A stretch of 64,000 nt of DNA from Xanthomonas albilineans (GTDB taxonomy: Bacteria > Pseudomonadota > Gammaproteobacteria > Xanthomonadales > Xanthomonadaceae). The notes under the pieces are model-generated. The model made no database searches. It was given only the letters and a program-made list of their open reading frames with translations, and had not been told where the DNA came from. How positions within the stretch are numbered: position 1 is the stretch's first letter; every line of letters begins with the position of its first letter. The DNA lies in contig NZ_MDCB01000003.1 in the NCBI RefSeq assembly GCF_002939705.1, positions 124,001 through 188,000 on the forward strand, in the 5' to 3' direction. Shown here one piece after another: positions 50,108-61,419 of the stretch. The position numbers and the translations under genes were made by a program.

Positions 50108-50180
50108 ATGGGGCCAGGACTTTGGACTCGGACTCGGGTGCCGGAAAAAACTCCGCTCCCAGTCCGGTCTTGGTACCGGC
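50108..50180 (-). repeat. GGGAC/CCCGG repeat unit before ftsZ
   Basis: Degenerate tract: CCAGGACTTTGGACTCGGAC, then CGGGTGCCGG, and CCGGTCTTGGTACCGG on the plus strand. Same flavour as units in ftsQ, murG/murC and murF. It lies in the ftsA-ftsZ spacer, outside coding sequence. Confidence 0.45.
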
Positions 50181-50295
50181 AATTTCTCTAGTGGATATTG
50201 CTGTTAACGCTCTATTACCTTTGCCATCTGCCTTACCGCTCTACTGCTCTACTGCTTTTCGCTCTTATCGATTCCGCGACCTATGCATCGAATGC

Positions 50296-51531
50296 TCAGA
50301 ACTCACCGCGATACCAGTTCTTCAATTTTTTGAACAAGCTGCCTGCACGCCCAGTGGGCAACGATGGGCGACGCGGGTGTTCGATCTGACTGCCCATCAA
50401 CAACAAGCCCACGCCGGTGGCATGCACCGGATTGCCGACGACTTCTCCCAGACCGGTGACGTGCTGCGGAATCCCCACGCGCACCGGCATCTGCACCATT
50501 TCTTCGGCCAGTTCGACCACGCCTTCCATCTTCGAGGCGCCGCCGGTCAGCACCATGCCCGCGCGCACCAGCTCCTCGAATCCGGAGCGGCGCAGCTCAG
50601 CCTGCACCATCTCGAAAATCTCCTCGTAACGCCCCTGCACCGCCTGCGCCAGCGAGTGACGCGGCATGCGTCGCGGCGGACGGTCGCCGACGCTGGGCAC
50701 CTGGATGCTTTCCTCGGCGGTGGCCAACTGCGCCAACGCGCAGGCGTAGCGCACTTTGATTTGTTCGGCTTCCGGGGTCGGCGTGCGCAGCATGTGCGCG
50801 ATGTCGTTGGTGACGTGATCGCCGGCGATCGGCAACGACGCGGTGTGGCAGATCGCGCCCTGCACGAACACCGCCAGGTCGGTGGTGCCTGCGCCCATAT
50901 CCACCAGCACGACACCCAGTTCGCGTTCGTCGGCGGTCAACACCGCGACCGAGGACGCCAGCGAGGACAGAATCAGGTCGTCCACCTGCAGGCCGCAACG
51001 CTGCACGCATTTGCTGATGTTGGCCGCGGCCGACTGCGCGCACACCACCAGGTGCGCATGCACTTCCAGGCGCACGCCGGTCATGCCGACCGGATTACGG
51101 ATGCCTTCCTGCGAATCGTCCAGCACGTACTCGCGCGGGATCGCGTGGAGGATGCGCTGATCGGCCGGGATCGCCACCGCCTTGGCGGCTTCCAGCACAC
51201 GGTCCAGGTCGGTCCAAGTCACCTCGCCATCGCGGATCGGCACGATCCCGGGCGAGTTCTTGCACTGCACGTGGTTGCCGGAAATCGACGCGTACACCGA
51301 ACGGATCTCGCAGCCAGCCATCAGCTCCGCTTCCTCGATCGCGCGCTGGATCGACTGCACCGTGGATTCGATGTCCACCACCACGCCGCGCTTAAGCCCG
51401 CGCGATTCGTGCGAACCGATGCCGATCACCTCGATCGGATTGCCGGGCGAGTATTCGCCGACCAGCGCAACGACCTTGGAGGTGCCGATGTCCAGTCCAA
51501 CGATGAGGGATTTATCGCCTTTGCGGTTCAT
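50296..51531 (-). CDS. ftsA: Cell division protein FtsA
   Basis: Actin-like membrane anchor for FtsZ. 411 residues, starting [27 protein letters not shown]. Phosphate loops are DIGTSK and VLVDMGAGTTDLAVF; the adenosine motif is VLTGGASKMEGVVELAEE. The C-terminal amphipathic helix (GSLFKKLKNWYRGEF) is present. Overlaps ftsQ by 4 bases. Confidence 0.96.
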   Translation of the reverse strand: MNRKGDKSLIVGLDIGTSKVVALVGEYSPGNPIEVIGIGSHESRGLKRGVVVDIESTVQSIQRAIEEAELMAGCEIRSVYASISGNHVQCKNSPGIVPIRDGEVTWTDLDRVLEAAKAVAIPADQRILHAIPREYVLDDSQEGIRNPVGMTGVRLEVHAHLVVCAQSAAANISKCVQRCGLQVDDLILSSLASSVAVLTADERELGVVLVDMGAGTTDLAVFVQGAICHTASLPIAGDHVTNDIAHMLRTPTPEAEQIKVRYACALAQLATAEESIQVPSVGDRPPRRMPRHSLAQAVQGRYEEIFEMVQAELRRSGFEELVRAGMVLTGGASKMEGVVELAEEMVQMPVRVGIPQHVTGLGEVVGNPVHATGVGLLLMGSQIEHPRRPSLPTGRAGSLFKKLKNWYRGEF

Positions 51532-52388
51532 GTGTGACTACTACGTAGAGTGGTGAGGGTCGTTCCGGGGCCCGGGACCCGGAACGACGCAAATGCAACG
51601 CCCCGGCTGTTCGGGCTTGTTTCGTGCTTTGAGTTTCGGGTTCCAGGCTCCGGCTTCTTCGGTACCCCGGTCCCCGGCCCCGGGTCTCGGCTCTCGGGCT
51701 TCCACGCCACCGTGAACCCATTGGTGTAACGCAGATCCGCACGCTCCAGCGGTGGCTGACCGGGTTGCAGCAATTGCGGCAACACACGGGCGAAACGCTC
51801 CAGGCGCGCATGTGCATCGTCGCGTCCGATCACCACCTGCACGCCATCGCCAAACACCAGCGACCAACTCCCGCGCGCGTCCATCGCCACGCCTGCGACC
51901 TGCAATCGGAGCGGCGCGAACAAGCCGCACGATTGGTTGTATAACGCGACCACTTCCGCGGCCTTGGCATCCGGACCGGCCAGACGCGGCAGGGCGACAT
52001 TGCGCAAATCGTTGGGCATGGCGAGGATGCGCCCCTGCGCGGACAACATGCGATCCTCACCCCAACGCGCGAATGGACGATGCTCGGTGACGCGCACTTC
52101 CAGCACGTCCGGCCAGCGCTTGCGCACCCTCGCGCTTTCCACCCACGGCAAGCGCTGGATCGCATTCTGCGCATCCTGCAAGCGCACCGCGAAGAAACCA
52201 CGGCGCGCATACGGCAACACCACCTGGCGCAATTGCTCGGCCGACACGCGTTTGAAATCGCCACTGACCTGCAAGCGGCTCAGCGGCCAACGCTCGGCAC
52301 CAACCCAACCGTTGAGCACGGCCACGATCGGCAGCGCGACCAAAGCCAGCGCCAGCAACCAGGCGAAAATACGCAGCGAAGCGTTCAT
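51528..52388 (-). CDS. ftsQ: Cell division protein FtsQ, with repeat-derived C-terminal tail
   Basis: Bitopic inner-membrane divisome protein. Start ATG 52388 ([20 protein letters not shown]) gives a short cytoplasmic end and one helix; the POTRA domain follows ([20 protein letters not shown]), then the FtsQ beta domain ending [11 protein letters not shown]. The last ~57 residues ([20 protein letters not shown] ... [10 protein letters not shown]) are encoded by a GGGAC/CCCGG repeat and are unlike FtsQ. Overlaps ddl and ftsA by 4 bases each. Confidence 0.93.
   Translation of the reverse strand: MNASLRIFAWLLALALVALPIVAVLNGWVGAERWPLSRLQVSGDFKRVSAEQLRQVVLPYARRGFFAVRLQDAQNAIQRLPWVESARVRKRWPDVLEVRVTEHRPFARWGEDRMLSAQGRILAMPNDLRNVALPRLAGPDAKAAEVVALYNQSCGLFAPLRLQVAGVAMDARGSWSLVFGDGVQVVIGRDDAHARLERFARVLPQLLQPGQPPLERADLRYTNGFTVAWKPESRDPGPGTGVPKKPEPGTRNSKHETSPNSRGVAFASFRVPGPGTTLTTLRSSHT
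51564..51701 (-). repeat. GGGAC/CCCGG repeat unit in the ftsQ 3' end
   Basis: Two G/C-rich arms (CGGGGCCCGGGACCCGGAAC and CGGTCCCCGGCCCCGGGTCT on the plus strand) around a less GC-rich core. It encodes the extra FtsQ tail. Confidence 0.6.
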
Positions 52389-53344
52389 CGCGCCGCCACC
52401 TCCGGCAATGTCTGCTCGAGGATGCGCCAGCACAGGCTGGCCAGATCAATGCCCAGATGCGCCGCGGCTTTAGGCACCAGCGAGTGGCTGGTCATGCCCG
52501 GCGCGGTGTTGATCTCGATCAGTTGCAGACCGCGCACGCGATCGCGCATCACATCGACCCGACCCCAGCCACTGCAACCAGCAGCGGCGAAGGCCTGCAA
52601 TGCAAGCTGGCGAATCTGGACCTCGTCCTCGCCCGACAATCCAGGGCACAGGTACTGGGTGTCCTCGGCGATGTATTTGGCGTGGTAGTCGTACCAATCG
52701 CCGACGGGAACGATACGGATCGACGGTAGTGCGATGTCGCCGAGAATGCCGACGGTGTATTCCTCACCCTGCACCATCTGTTCCATCAGCAGTTCGCCGG
52801 CGTAATCGGCCGCGAACGCGCGTACCGGGGCCAGATCCACTGCGGACAGCACGCGAAACACGCCGACACTGGACCCTTCGCAGGACGGCTTGACGAAGAG
52901 CGGATAGCCGAGCTCGGCCGCCGCTGCGGCCAGGTCGGCATCGGCGGCGATCCGGGCGAAGCCTGGCGTCGGCAGCCCGGCGGCGATCCACACCTGCTTG
53001 GTGCGGATCTTGTCCAGGGTCAGCGCGCTGCCGAGAACGTCCGCACCGGTGAACGGCACCTGCAATGCGCGTAGCAGCCCCTGCAGCACGCCATTCTCGC
53101 CATCGCCACCATGGAGGATGTTGAACACGCGATCGACTGCACCGGCACGGATGCGCTCCAGCAACGCCGCGATGCCATCGACCGGCTGTGCGTCCACACC
53201 GCGACTGCGCAATGCATCGAGCACGTTGGCGCCAGAGGTCAGCGACACGTCGCGCTCGCTGGAGCTACCGCCGAGCAGCACCGCAACACGACCGAACACG
53301 CTCGGATCGGTGTAACGCGACGGCGACAAGGACGGCATGCTCAT
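52385..53344 (-). CDS. ddl: D-alanine--D-alanine ligase
   Basis: ATP-grasp enzyme making D-Ala-D-Ala for peptidoglycan. 319 residues. N-terminal [19 protein letters not shown], the lid/active-site [17 protein letters not shown]-binding [18 protein letters not shown] and the C-terminal [22 protein letters not shown] are typical of DdlB. ATGA overlaps on both sides. Confidence 0.95.
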   Translation of the reverse strand: MSMPSLSPSRYTDPSVFGRVAVLLGGSSSERDVSLTSGANVLDALRSRGVDAQPVDGIAALLERIRAGAVDRVFNILHGGDGENGVLQGLLRALQVPFTGADVLGSALTLDKIRTKQVWIAAGLPTPGFARIAADADLAAAAAELGYPLFVKPSCEGSSVGVFRVLSAVDLAPVRAFAADYAGELLMEQMVQGEEYTVGILGDIALPSIRIVPVGDWYDYHAKYIAEDTQYLCPGLSGEDEVQIRQLALQAFAAAGCSGWGRVDVMRDRVRGLQLIEINTAPGMTSHSLVPKAAAHLGIDLASLCWRILEQTLPEVAAR

Positions 53345-54777
53345 GCGCCCGCTCCGCTGGAAAAGCCGTCCTGCGCGATGTGCTGGGCGACGTAACCGAT
53401 GTCGCCAGCGCCCATCATCAGCAGCAGATCGCCATCCTGCAGCACATCCGGCAGCACGCTGCCGAGTTCGACGACCTGCCCGACCACCACAGGCTCGCTA
53501 CGGCCACGCGCACGAATCGCACGCGCCAATGCACGCGCGTCGGCCCCGGGAATCGGCGCCTCGCCAGCCGGATAGACCTCGCTGAGCACCAGTGCATCCA
53601 CTTCCGACAACACCGCGGCGAACGCATCGAACTGATCGCGGGTACGGCTGTAGCGATGGGGTTGGAACGCCACCACCAAGCGCTTGTCCGGCCAGCCGCC
53701 GCGCGCGGCGGCGAACACCGCGGCCAACTCGCGCGGATGGTGACCGTAGTCGTCGACCACGCGTACACGCGCGCCGTTGGCGGTGACCACCTCGCCGAGA
53801 TCGTTGAAACGCCGGCCGATGCCGGCGAAGCTCTGCAAGGCGCTGGCGATCGCCGCCGGCGTCACCCCCAGTTGCCAACCGATCGCTGCGGCGGCCAACG
53901 CATTGAGCACGTTGTGGCGACCCGGCAAGGCCAGCGTCACCGCCGTGCTGCTGCCTTCGGGCATGCGCAAGGTGAAGTGCATGCGCGAACCCTCCTGGAC
54001 CACGTCCTCGGCGCGCACATCCGCGTTCTCGCTGAGTCCGTAGCTCATCACGTGGCGCGGCGTCTGCGCCGCCAACGCGGCGACCTCGGGATCGTCGATG
54101 CACAGCACCGCCAGGCCATAGAACGGCAGCCGCTGCAAGAATTCGGCGAAGGCGGCCTGGATCCGGGCGAAGTCGTTGCCGTAATTCTCCAGGTGATCGG
54201 CATCGATGTTGGTAATGACCGAGATCAGCGGGTTCAAGCGCAGGAAGCTGCCGTCGCTCTCGTCGGCCTCGGCCACCAACCACTGGCCGCCACCGAGCTT
54301 GGCGTTGGCGCCAGCGGCAAGCAACTGGCCGCCGATGACGAAAGTCGGATCCATTCCGCCTTCGCTGAGTACCGCCGCCGTCAGGCTGGTGGTGGTGGTC
54401 TTGCCGTGCGTACCGGCCACCGCGATACCGCGGCGGAAGCGCATCAATTCGGCCAGCATTGCCGCACGCGGCATGATCGGAATGCGCTGACTACGCGCTT
54501 CCATCAATTCCGGATTGTCCTCGCGAATCGCACTGGACACCACCACGCAATCGGTGCCGAGTACGTTGGCCGCCGAATGCCCGCGCAACACGCGTGCGCC
54601 GAGCTTGACCAGACGTCGGGTCGCGGCATTGTCGGCATTATCCGAACCGGAGACTTCATAGCCCAAGGTCAGCATGACCTCGGCGATGCCACTCATGCCG
54701 GTGCCGCCGATGCCGACGAAATGCACCCGTGGAAACGCGCGCATCAGATCGCCGGTGTCGTGAAGCCGACGGATCAT
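53341..54777 (-). CDS. murC: UDP-N-acetylmuramate--L-alanine ligase MurC
   Basis: Adds L-Ala to UDP-MurNAc. Start ATG 54777 ([30 protein letters not shown]) overlaps the murG stop; the upstream open frame runs through repeat DNA and is not part of the gene. The ATP loop is [13 protein letters not shown]; the ligase motifs [10 protein letters not shown] and [10 protein letters not shown] are present. 478 residues. Confidence 0.96.
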   Translation of the reverse strand: MIRRLHDTGDLMRAFPRVHFVGIGGTGMSGIAEVMLTLGYEVSGSDNADNAATRRLVKLGARVLRGHSAANVLGTDCVVVSSAIREDNPELMEARSQRIPIMPRAAMLAELMRFRRGIAVAGTHGKTTTTSLTAAVLSEGGMDPTFVIGGQLLAAGANAKLGGGQWLVAEADESDGSFLRLNPLISVITNIDADHLENYGNDFARIQAAFAEFLQRLPFYGLAVLCIDDPEVAALAAQTPRHVMSYGLSENADVRAEDVVQEGSRMHFTLRMPEGSSTAVTLALPGRHNVLNALAAAAIGWQLGVTPAAIASALQSFAGIGRRFNDLGEVVTANGARVRVVDDYGHHPRELAAVFAAARGGWPDKRLVVAFQPHRYSRTRDQFDAFAAVLSEVDALVLSEVYPAGEAPIPGADARALARAIRARGRSEPVVVGQVVELGSVLPDVLQDGDLLLMMGAGDIGYVAQHIAQDGFSSGAGA

Positions 54778-56039
54778 GCGCGGACTCCTTCCGAGCCTGG
54801 ACACGGGACACGGGACACGGAACCCGAAGAAAGCGAAGGGGCAGCGCAACGCGCCTGGCCACCGAAATCGTCTGTTTGCATGCCTTTTTGCTCTTGCTTG
54901 TGCTCTTGCCGAGTTCCGAGACGATGGTCCCGAGTCCCGGCTCCACCGACTTCTTCCAGCACGATGTCCGCGATGCGCTCGGCCGCATCCGGCTTGGCCA
55001 GGCCGCGCGCCGCTTCGGCCATGGCCAGGCGCTGCGCAGGCTGCGCCAACAGTTCACCCAGCACGCGCTGCAGATGGCCGGCTAGAGCGCCGTCCTGCTT
55101 CAACAGCACGGCTGCACCACGCTCGACCAGGTATTGCGCGTTGCGGGTCTGGTGGTCGTCGACTGCGGCAGCAAACGGCACCAGCACGCTGCCGACCCCC
55201 ACCGCGCACACTTCGGCCAGCGTCGACGCGCCAGCACGACATACCACCAGATCCGCCCAGGCATAGGCCGCCGCCATGTCGCCGATGAAAGCCTCGACAC
55301 TGGCATCGACACCGACTGTGGCATACGCCTGCGCCGCTTCCTCGCGCAGCGCCTCGCCGCATTGATGGCGCACGTCGACTCGCATCCCCAGCGCGGCCAG
55401 CGCCTGCGGCAACGCTTGATTGAGTACCCGCGCGCCCTGACTGCCGCCCAGCACCAACAACCGCGGCGCACCGTCACGTGCGGCCAAGCGCAGCGACGGC
55501 GCGGGCAGCGCGGCGATTTCGGCACGCACCGGGTTGCCCACCGCTTCCTCATGACGGGCAAAGCTGCCTGGAAAACCGGTCAGCACACGCCGCGCGACCC
55601 GCGCCAACACCTTGTTGGTCAGGCCAGGCGCACGGTTTTGTTCGTGGACCAATAGCGGCCGCCTCTGCAGAGCTGCGGCCAGACCACCGGGGCCAGCGGC
55701 GAAACCGCCGAAACTGATCACCGCGCACGGCGCACGTCGGCGCAGCACGCCGCTAGCGGCACGGATCGCACGCAACACCCGTATCGGCGCACTCAGCAGG
55801 GCCAGGGCCCCCTTACCGCGCAGGCCGGCGATTTCGATGGTGTCCAGTTCGATCCCATGTTGCGGCACCAGCCGTGTTTCCATGCGTCCAGCTGCGCCCA
55901 ACCACACCACCGGCACGCCACGCGCACGCAGCACCTTGGCCACGGCCAGTGCCGGAAAAATATGCCCGCCAGTGCCACCCGCGAGGATCATCACCGGCGC
56001 CGACGCTCCAAGCGTCGATGCAGACATAGGCGTGCTCAT
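54774..56039 (-). CDS. murG: UDP-GlcNAc transferase MurG, with repeat-derived tail
   Basis: Membrane-associated glycosyltransferase converting lipid I to lipid II. Signature [17 protein letters not shown] near the N-terminus, [27 protein letters not shown] and the UDP-GlcNAc site [16 protein letters not shown]. At 421 residues it is longer than usual (about 355-365). The surplus is a tail of ~54 residues ([20 protein letters not shown] ... [11 protein letters not shown]) made by a GGGAC/CCCGG repeat. ATGA overlap with ftsW and murC. Confidence 0.94.
   Translation of the reverse strand: MSTPMSASTLGASAPVMILAGGTGGHIFPALAVAKVLRARGVPVVWLGAAGRMETRLVPQHGIELDTIEIAGLRGKGALALLSAPIRVLRAIRAASGVLRRRAPCAVISFGGFAAGPGGLAAALQRRPLLVHEQNRAPGLTNKVLARVARRVLTGFPGSFARHEEAVGNPVRAEIAALPAPSLRLAARDGAPRLLVLGGSQGARVLNQALPQALAALGMRVDVRHQCGEALREEAAQAYATVGVDASVEAFIGDMAAAYAWADLVVCRAGASTLAEVCAVGVGSVLVPFAAAVDDHQTRNAQYLVERGAAVLLKQDGALAGHLQRVLGELLAQPAQRLAMAEAARGLAKPDAAERIADIVLEEVGGAGTRDHRLGTRQEHKQEQKGMQTDDFGGQARCAAPSLSSGSVSRVPCPGSEGVRA
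54784..54950 (-). repeat. GGGAC/CCCGG repeat unit in the murG 3' end
   Basis: Arms GACACGGGACACGGGACACGG and GGTCCCGAGTCCCGGCTCC (plus strand) face each other as near inverted repeats around a core coding EHKQEQK. It lies wholly within the murG tail, next to murC. Confidence 0.65.
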
Positions 56040-57358
56040 CCCAACCTCCCGAAGGTCGGTTCGACACGCGGCTGCATACGGCTGGTACCGCGACCCGGCA
56101 CACCGGACTGAATCGCCGCGGCAACCGCATGCGCGCTGGCTTCGCGCGCGGCATGCAGGTCCGCCGCATTGTCCACGGTCTGCTTAATCGGAGCCGCCGC
56201 ATCGCTACGCACCAGCGCAACCTGACGCTCGGCACGGTTCAACTCGTAGGACACGCGCAATAGCAGCCCCATCGCCAGGCTGGTCATCAACACACTGGAA
56301 CCGCCAGCGGAGATCAGCGGCAAAGTCAGCCCCTTGGTCGGCAGGATGCCCAGGTTGACCCCGACCGAAACGAAACTCTGCAGGCTGATCCACAGACCAA
56401 TGCCGAAGGCGATGTAGCCGGAAAAGTGGCGCTTCATCTCCACGCAGCGCATGCCCAACCAAAACGCGCGACCGACCAGCAGCGCATACAGCGCCACGAT
56501 CAGGCATACACCGACGAACCCCAACTCCTCGGCGATCACCGAGAAAATGAAGTCGGTATTCGCTTCAGGCAAATAATTGAGCTTCTGCACCGAACCGCCG
56601 AGACCGACCCCGAACCATTCGCCGCGTCCCACCGCCATCAGCGCATTGGACAACTGATAGCCGGAACCGAGCTGGTCGGCCCACGGATCCAAGAACGAGG
56701 TGATGCGGCGCAGGCGGTACGGTTCGAGGATGGCAATGAAGGCGAACACCGGCAACCCGATCACGATCGGCATCGACATGCGCGGCAAGTTGACCCCGCC
56801 GAGCACCAGCATGCCGGCGGTAATGGCCAGCAACAGCGTGGACGAACCGAAATCCGGCTGCAGCAGCAGCAGCGCGACCAGCGCCACCGCCACGCCCAAG
56901 GGTTTGAGCATCGCCGGCCAGGTGGCGTTGACCTCGTCGCGGAAACGCACCAGGTAGCTGGACAGCCACACGATGTACAGCACCTTCACCGCTTCCACGG
57001 TCTGAAAGCGCGAGATGCCCAAATTGATCCAGCGCCGCGCGCCGTTGACCGTGCTGCCGAGCCCGGGCACGAACACCACGATCAACAAACCGAAGCAGGC
57101 CAGCAGCAGCAACTGGTTGTAGTGCTCGATGTACTTCAACTCGGTACGCATGGCCCAGATGGCCAGGCCAACACCACCGGCGAGGAACAGCAAATGCCGG
57201 TTCAAATAGTAGAACGGGCTGGTGGTCAGCTCGATCGAACTGGAGCCGACCATCACGATGCCGAGCGAAGCCAGCGTCACGGTAGCACCGAGCAGCCAGG
57301 CGTCGTAGCGCCCGCCGATGGCCTCCAGTCTTGTCGCCTGACGTGCGGTGTCGTTCAT
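56036..57358 (-). CDS. ftsW: Lipid II polymerase / division protein FtsW
   Basis: SEDS-family glycosyltransferase that works with FtsI at the septum. Start ATG 57358 ([19 protein letters not shown]) shares one base with the mraY stop; the longer open frame upstream runs antisense-like through mraY. About ten membrane helices; SEDS motifs [31 protein letters not shown] and [21 protein letters not shown] are intact. A soluble C-terminal tail of ~60 residues is Ala/Arg-rich. 440 residues. Confidence 0.95.
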   Translation of the reverse strand: MNDTARQATRLEAIGGRYDAWLLGATVTLASLGIVMVGSSSIELTTSPFYYLNRHLLFLAGGVGLAIWAMRTELKYIEHYNQLLLLACFGLLIVVFVPGLGSTVNGARRWINLGISRFQTVEAVKVLYIVWLSSYLVRFRDEVNATWPAMLKPLGVAVALVALLLLQPDFGSSTLLLAITAGMLVLGGVNLPRMSMPIVIGLPVFAFIAILEPYRLRRITSFLDPWADQLGSGYQLSNALMAVGRGEWFGVGLGGSVQKLNYLPEANTDFIFSVIAEELGFVGVCLIVALYALLVGRAFWLGMRCVEMKRHFSGYIAFGIGLWISLQSFVSVGVNLGILPTKGLTLPLISAGGSSVLMTSLAMGLLLRVSYELNRAERQVALVRSDAAAPIKQTVDNAADLHAAREASAHAVAAAIQSGVPGRGTSRMQPRVEPTFGRLG

Positions 57359-58443
57359 CAGCGCACCTTCAACGTCGCCAAACCAATCAACACCAGCACC
57401 ACCGAGATGATCCAGAAGCGCACGATCACGCGCGGTTCCGGCCAACCTTTCAATTCGAAGTGATGATGAATCGGCGCCATGCGGAACACGCGCTTGCCGG
57501 TGAGCTTGAACGAGGCCACCTGGATCATCACCGACAGCGTCTCGATGACGAACACCCCGCCCATGATCACCAGCACCAATTCCTGGCGCACGATCACCGC
57601 GATGGTGCCCAGCACCGCCCCCAGCGCCAGCGCACCGATATCGCCCATGAACACCATCGCCGGATAGGTGTTGAACCACAGAAAGCCCAGGCCCGCGCCA
57701 GCGATCGAGGTGCAGATGATGACCAGCTCGCCAGCGCCCGGAATGGCCGGGATCTTCAGATAATCGGAGAACACCACATTGCCCGAGGCATAAGCGAACA
57801 CACCCAACGCGCAAGCCACGAACACCGTGGGCATGATCGCCAGCCCATCCAAACCGTCGGTGAGATTGACCGCATTGGAAAAACCGACGATCCACAAATA
57901 GGCGATGGTGACGAAGCTGATCCCCGCCAGCGGCAGCGCGATGGACTTGAACATCGGGATGTAGAAGGTGATCGCCGCCGGCACGTCGGCGGTGTAGTAC
58001 AGGAACAGACCGGCAGCCAAGCCGAAGATCGACTGCAGCAAGTATTTCCAGCGCGACTTCAACCCATTCGGGTCACGGCGCACGATCTTGATCCAGTCGT
58101 CGTACCAACCGATCACACCGAATGCCAGCATCACCACCAGCACCAACCACACGTAGCGGTTGCGCAGATCGCCCCACAGCAGTACCGACAGCAACACCGT
58201 CAGCAGGATGAGCGAACCGCCCATGGTCGGCGTGCCCGCCTTGGAGAAATGGGTTTGCGGGCCATCCTGGCGGATCGGCTGGCCGCCCTTGAACTGCGCC
58301 AGCTTGCGGATCACCGCCGGTCCCAGCCACAGCGACAGGAACAGCGAGGTCAGCGCCGCGAGAATGCCGCGGAAGGTGAGATAGCCGAACAGCCCGAACA
58401 CGCTATCGAGTTGTCGCAGCCAACGCGCCAGTTCAAGCAGCAT
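57358..58443 (-). CDS. mraY: Phospho-MurNAc-pentapeptide translocase MraY
   Basis: Makes lipid I in the inner membrane. Start ATG 58443 ([22 protein letters not shown]); 361 residues with about ten helices. Conserved motifs: [19 protein letters not shown], the Asp pair [24 protein letters not shown], and [14 protein letters not shown]. Its start overlaps the murF end by 11 bases. Confidence 0.96.
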   Translation of the reverse strand: MLLELARWLRQLDSVFGLFGYLTFRGILAALTSLFLSLWLGPAVIRKLAQFKGGQPIRQDGPQTHFSKAGTPTMGGSLILLTVLLSVLLWGDLRNRYVWLVLVVMLAFGVIGWYDDWIKIVRRDPNGLKSRWKYLLQSIFGLAAGLFLYYTADVPAAITFYIPMFKSIALPLAGISFVTIAYLWIVGFSNAVNLTDGLDGLAIMPTVFVACALGVFAYASGNVVFSDYLKIPAIPGAGELVIICTSIAGAGLGFLWFNTYPAMVFMGDIGALALGAVLGTIAVIVRQELVLVIMGGVFVIETLSVMIQVASFKLTGKRVFRMAPIHHHFELKGWPEPRVIVRFWIISVVLVLIGLATLKVR

Positions 58444-59938
58444 GAGGCGCCTCCTCTGCGTGACCAAGCAACGCGCTCACGACTTTATCCATGGCACTGC
58501 CACGGGAGCCTTTGACGAGGAGCGTCGGGATCCGGGATCCAGGACCCGGAACCCGTGGGAGTGCGCCATCGGACGGCACACTGGTTTTGTCATGCATCAG
58601 CTCTGTTTCCTGCTTTTGATCCTGCTTTTCCCGGGCCACGACAGCGGCCAGATCCCGCTGCAATGCTTCGACCAACGCGGCATGACTGTCGAACACCCGA
58701 CCGTTGTCGCCGAACGCCTGCGCAGCGTGCGCACTGAGCGGTCCCAGTGCGTACAGCCGTGTCAGCCCCGCAGCGCGTGCACGGGAACCGCCGCTGGCAT
58801 GCAGTGCTTCGGCGCCGGCGCCGAGTTCGCGCATGTCGCCCAACACCAGCCAGCGCTCGCCGCCAACCGCTGCCAGCGCATCGATCGCCGCCGCCAGCGA
58901 ACCGGGATTGGCGTTGTAGCTGTCGTCGATCAAAACCGCGCCACCGGGCAAGGTGTGCGAAATCTGCCGACCGGGCACCGGCTGCACCTGCGCCAGACCG
59001 GCAGCGATACGCGCTGGCGCCACGTCCAGCGCCAGCGCCAGCGCAGCGGCAGCCAGTGCGTTGAGCAAGTTGTGCCGTCCCGGCAGCGGCAGCGTCGTCT
59101 CCGCCTCGCCCTGCGGCGTCAGCAGCACGAAATGGGTACGGTCCGCGGCCATGCGTATGCGCGTGGCGGTGACGTGCGCACCATGCTGCAAGCCGAAGCG
59201 CAGCACGCGCGGCCGCGACGCGGCCGAGAGTTGCTGCTCAAACCACAGACCGAAGGCATCGTCGATGTTGATCACCGCCGTACCATCGACCGGCAATGCG
59301 GCGTAGATCGCGCCCTTGGTCTGAGCCACGCCGAGCAGGCTCCCCATGCGCTCCAAGTGTGCCGGCGCAATGTTGTTGACCAGCGACACACGCGGCGGAG
59401 CGATGTCGGTCAGATAGGCAATATCGCCCGGTTTGCCAGCACCCATCTCGTAGATCGCGTAATCGGCGTCGTCTGGCGCGGCGATCACCGCCAGCGGCAA
59501 GCCAATCTCGTTATTGTGGTTGCCGGGATTGGCGTAGACGCTGCCGCCATCGAGCCGACAGGCGTGCTGTAGGATCGCCAGCAACAACGCCTTGACGCTG
59601 GTCTTGCCGTTGCTGCCGGTGATCGCGGCCACGCGCGTGGCGCGACCGCGCTGCATGCCCGCCGCGATCCTCGCCAAAGCCAGTTGCGTGTCGGCAACCA
59701 CGATTTGCGGCAGTTCGATTTGCGGCAGCTGCCGCTCGACCAGCAACGCGCTGGCACCGCGCATGGCGGCATCGGCGGCAAAGGTGTGCCCGTCGAAACG
59801 CTCCCCACGCAGCGCCACGTACAGGCTGCCGGCGGCCAGACGACGTGTATCTTGGCTGATCGCATCGATTGCCACGTCATCGCCGTGCAGGTCGGCGTCG
59901 GCCCAGTGCGCAATCATCGACAACGGCAAGCGCTTCAT
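58433..59938 (-). CDS. murF: UDP-MurNAc-tripeptide--D-Ala-D-Ala ligase MurF, with internal repeat insert
   Basis: Adds D-Ala-D-Ala to UDP-MurNAc-tripeptide. The ATP loop is [14 protein letters not shown], with [30 protein letters not shown] and [12 protein letters not shown]. At 501 residues it is longer than usual. The surplus is an in-frame insert at residues ~435-471 ([12 protein letters not shown] ... [12 protein letters not shown]), which splits the normally continuous end [20 protein letters not shown]. This region lies in the C-terminal domain, so the insert must be tolerated as a loop. ATGA overlap with murE. Confidence 0.94.
   Translation of the reverse strand: MKRLPLSMIAHWADADLHGDDVAIDAISQDTRRLAAGSLYVALRGERFDGHTFAADAAMRGASALLVERQLPQIELPQIVVADTQLALARIAAGMQRGRATRVAAITGSNGKTSVKALLLAILQHACRLDGGSVYANPGNHNNEIGLPLAVIAAPDDADYAIYEMGAGKPGDIAYLTDIAPPRVSLVNNIAPAHLERMGSLLGVAQTKGAIYAALPVDGTAVINIDDAFGLWFEQQLSAASRPRVLRFGLQHGAHVTATRIRMAADRTHFVLLTPQGEAETTLPLPGRHNLLNALAAAALALALDVAPARIAAGLAQVQPVPGRQISHTLPGGAVLIDDSYNANPGSLAAAIDALAAVGGERWLVLGDMRELGAGAEALHASGGSRARAAGLTRLYALGPLSAHAAQAFGDNGRVFDSHAALVEALQRDLAAVVAREKQDQKQETELMHDKTSVPSDGALPRVPGPGSRIPTLLVKGSRGSAMDKVVSALLGHAEEAPHAA
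58526..58636 (-). repeat. GGGAC/CCCGG repeat unit inside murF
   Basis: Plus-strand arm GGGATCCGGGATCCAGGACC at one end and CTTTTCCCGGGCC at the other around a ~70-base core; in frame, no stop on the murF strand. Adds about 37 codons to the enzyme. Confidence 0.65.
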
Positions 59939-61419
59939 CGAACCCCCTCCGCCACGCGTACGCGCAGCGCCTGCGCGGCAACCTCGGTATCGTCGAAGGG
60001 ATGCTTGATCCCGGCGATCTCCTGATAAGGCTCATGGCCCTTGCCAGCGATCAGCACGATGTCTTCGGCGCCGGCCATGGCGATCGCCGCGGCGATCGCC
60101 TGCGCACGCTCGCGCTGCACCTGCACCGCCGTCATGCCGTCGAAGCCCGCCAGAATATCGGCAACGATGCGCTCGCCATCCTCACCACGCGGATTGTCGT
60201 CGGTGACGAACACATGATCGGCCAGGCGCTGCGCGATCTCGGCCATCTGCGGACGTTTGCCTGCATCGCGTTCGCCACCGCAGCCGAACACGCACAGCAA
60301 CCGCCCCTTGGCATGATCGCGCAAGCTTTGCAGTGCCTGTTCCAGCGCGTCAGGTGTATGCGCGTAATCCACGACCACCAGCGGTTGCGCATCGCGACCG
60401 CCGAGACGGTTCATGCGCCCGCGGATCGGCTGCAATTGCGCCAGCGTGGCGGCAATCCTGACCGGCGGCACGTCCAGCGCGTACAGCGCGCCGGCCACGG
60501 CCAGCAGATTGTCCACGTTGAAACGACCCAGCAAGGGCGATTGCAGCGCATGCCGCTGCGTCCCGACGACCAGGTCGAAACCGATGCCGCGCGCATCCAG
60601 ATGCAGCGCCTCGGCGCGCACTGTCGCGCCATCGCGGCCACGCGAACTGACGCCGATGCGCCGCAACGCCGGATCCAGTGCATGCAGCAGTTCGCGACCG
60701 AACGTATCGTCCAGATTCACGACCGCCGCTCTCAGCCCCGGCATGGCGAACAAGCGCGCCTTGGCCGCGCCGTAAGCGGCCATGTCGCGGTGATAATCGA
60801 GATGATCGCGGGTGAGGTTGGTGAACACCGCCACGTCGAAATGCACCGCATCCACGCGGCCTTGATCCAGCGCGTGCGAGCTGACTTCCATCGCCACCGC
60901 TTGCGCACCGGCATCGCGCAACTGCGCCAGCAACGCGTGCAACGGCAGCACCAACGGAGTCGTGAATCCCGTCGGCAACACACGACCGTATAAGCCAGCG
61001 CCGAGCGTGCCGATACTGCCACTGCACGTGCCCAGCACGTGCCAGGCCTGTGTCAACAGTTGCACGATAGAGGTCTTGCCATTGGTGCCGGTGACCCCGA
61101 CCATGGTCATCGCCTGCGACGGATGGCCGTGCAGTTGGTCGGCCATCGCGCCCATGCGCGCGCGCAAGCCCGGCACTGCGATCGCATCTGCCGACGCCGG
61201 CAGATCGGCCGGTGCTGGCGGCTCGAACAGGATCGCGACGGCACCATTTGCACGCGCCTGTTCGACGAAACTCAGCCCATGCGCGCCGAAACCAGCAATC
61301 GCCACGAAGGCGTCGCCTGGACGCACCGCACGACTATCCATGGCCAGCCCAGACACCTGCACCTCGCGCGGCAGCGCCACGTCCGGCAGCAATTGCGACA
61401 AAGGCAGCGCGCGGGTCAC
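59935..61419 (-). CDS. murE: UDP-MurNAc-tripeptide synthetase MurE (meso-DAP type)
   Basis: Adds meso-diaminopimelate to UDP-MurNAc-dipeptide. The ATP loop is [15 protein letters not shown], with the carbamylated-Lys region [18 protein letters not shown] and the DAP-recognition motif DDNPR ([17 protein letters not shown]). 494 residues, normal length, no insert. ATGA overlaps with ftsI and murF. Confidence 0.96.
   Translation of the reverse strand: MTRALPLSQLLPDVALPREVQVSGLAMDSRAVRPGDAFVAIAGFGAHGLSFVEQARANGAVAILFEPPAPADLPASADAIAVPGLRARMGAMADQLHGHPSQAMTMVGVTGTNGKTSIVQLLTQAWHVLGTCSGSIGTLGAGLYGRVLPTGFTTPLVLPLHALLAQLRDAGAQAVAMEVSSHALDQGRVDAVHFDVAVFTNLTRDHLDYHRDMAAYGAAKARLFAMPGLRAAVVNLDDTFGRELLHALDPALRRIGVSSRGRDGATVRAEALHLDARGIGFDLVVGTQRHALQSPLLGRFNVDNLLAVAGALYALDVPPVRIAATLAQLQPIRGRMNRLGGRDAQPLVVVDYAHTPDALEQALQSLRDHAKGRLLCVFGCGGERDAGKRPQMAEIAQRLADHVFVTDDNPRGEDGERIVADILAGFDGMTAVQVQRERAQAIAAAIAMAGAEDIVLIAGKGHEPYQEIAGIKHPFDDTEVAAQALRVRVAEGVR

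Noticed and set aside
54778-54849. N-terminal extension of MurC by 24 residues
   Set aside because: The extension ([18 protein letters not shown]...) is repeat-derived and overlaps murG; the ATG at 54777 has the normal MurC start and ATGA coupling.
53188-55266. 692-codon plus-strand open frame across ddl, murC and murG
   Set aside because: It crosses three coupled essential genes antisense and has shadow composition; no domain recognisable.
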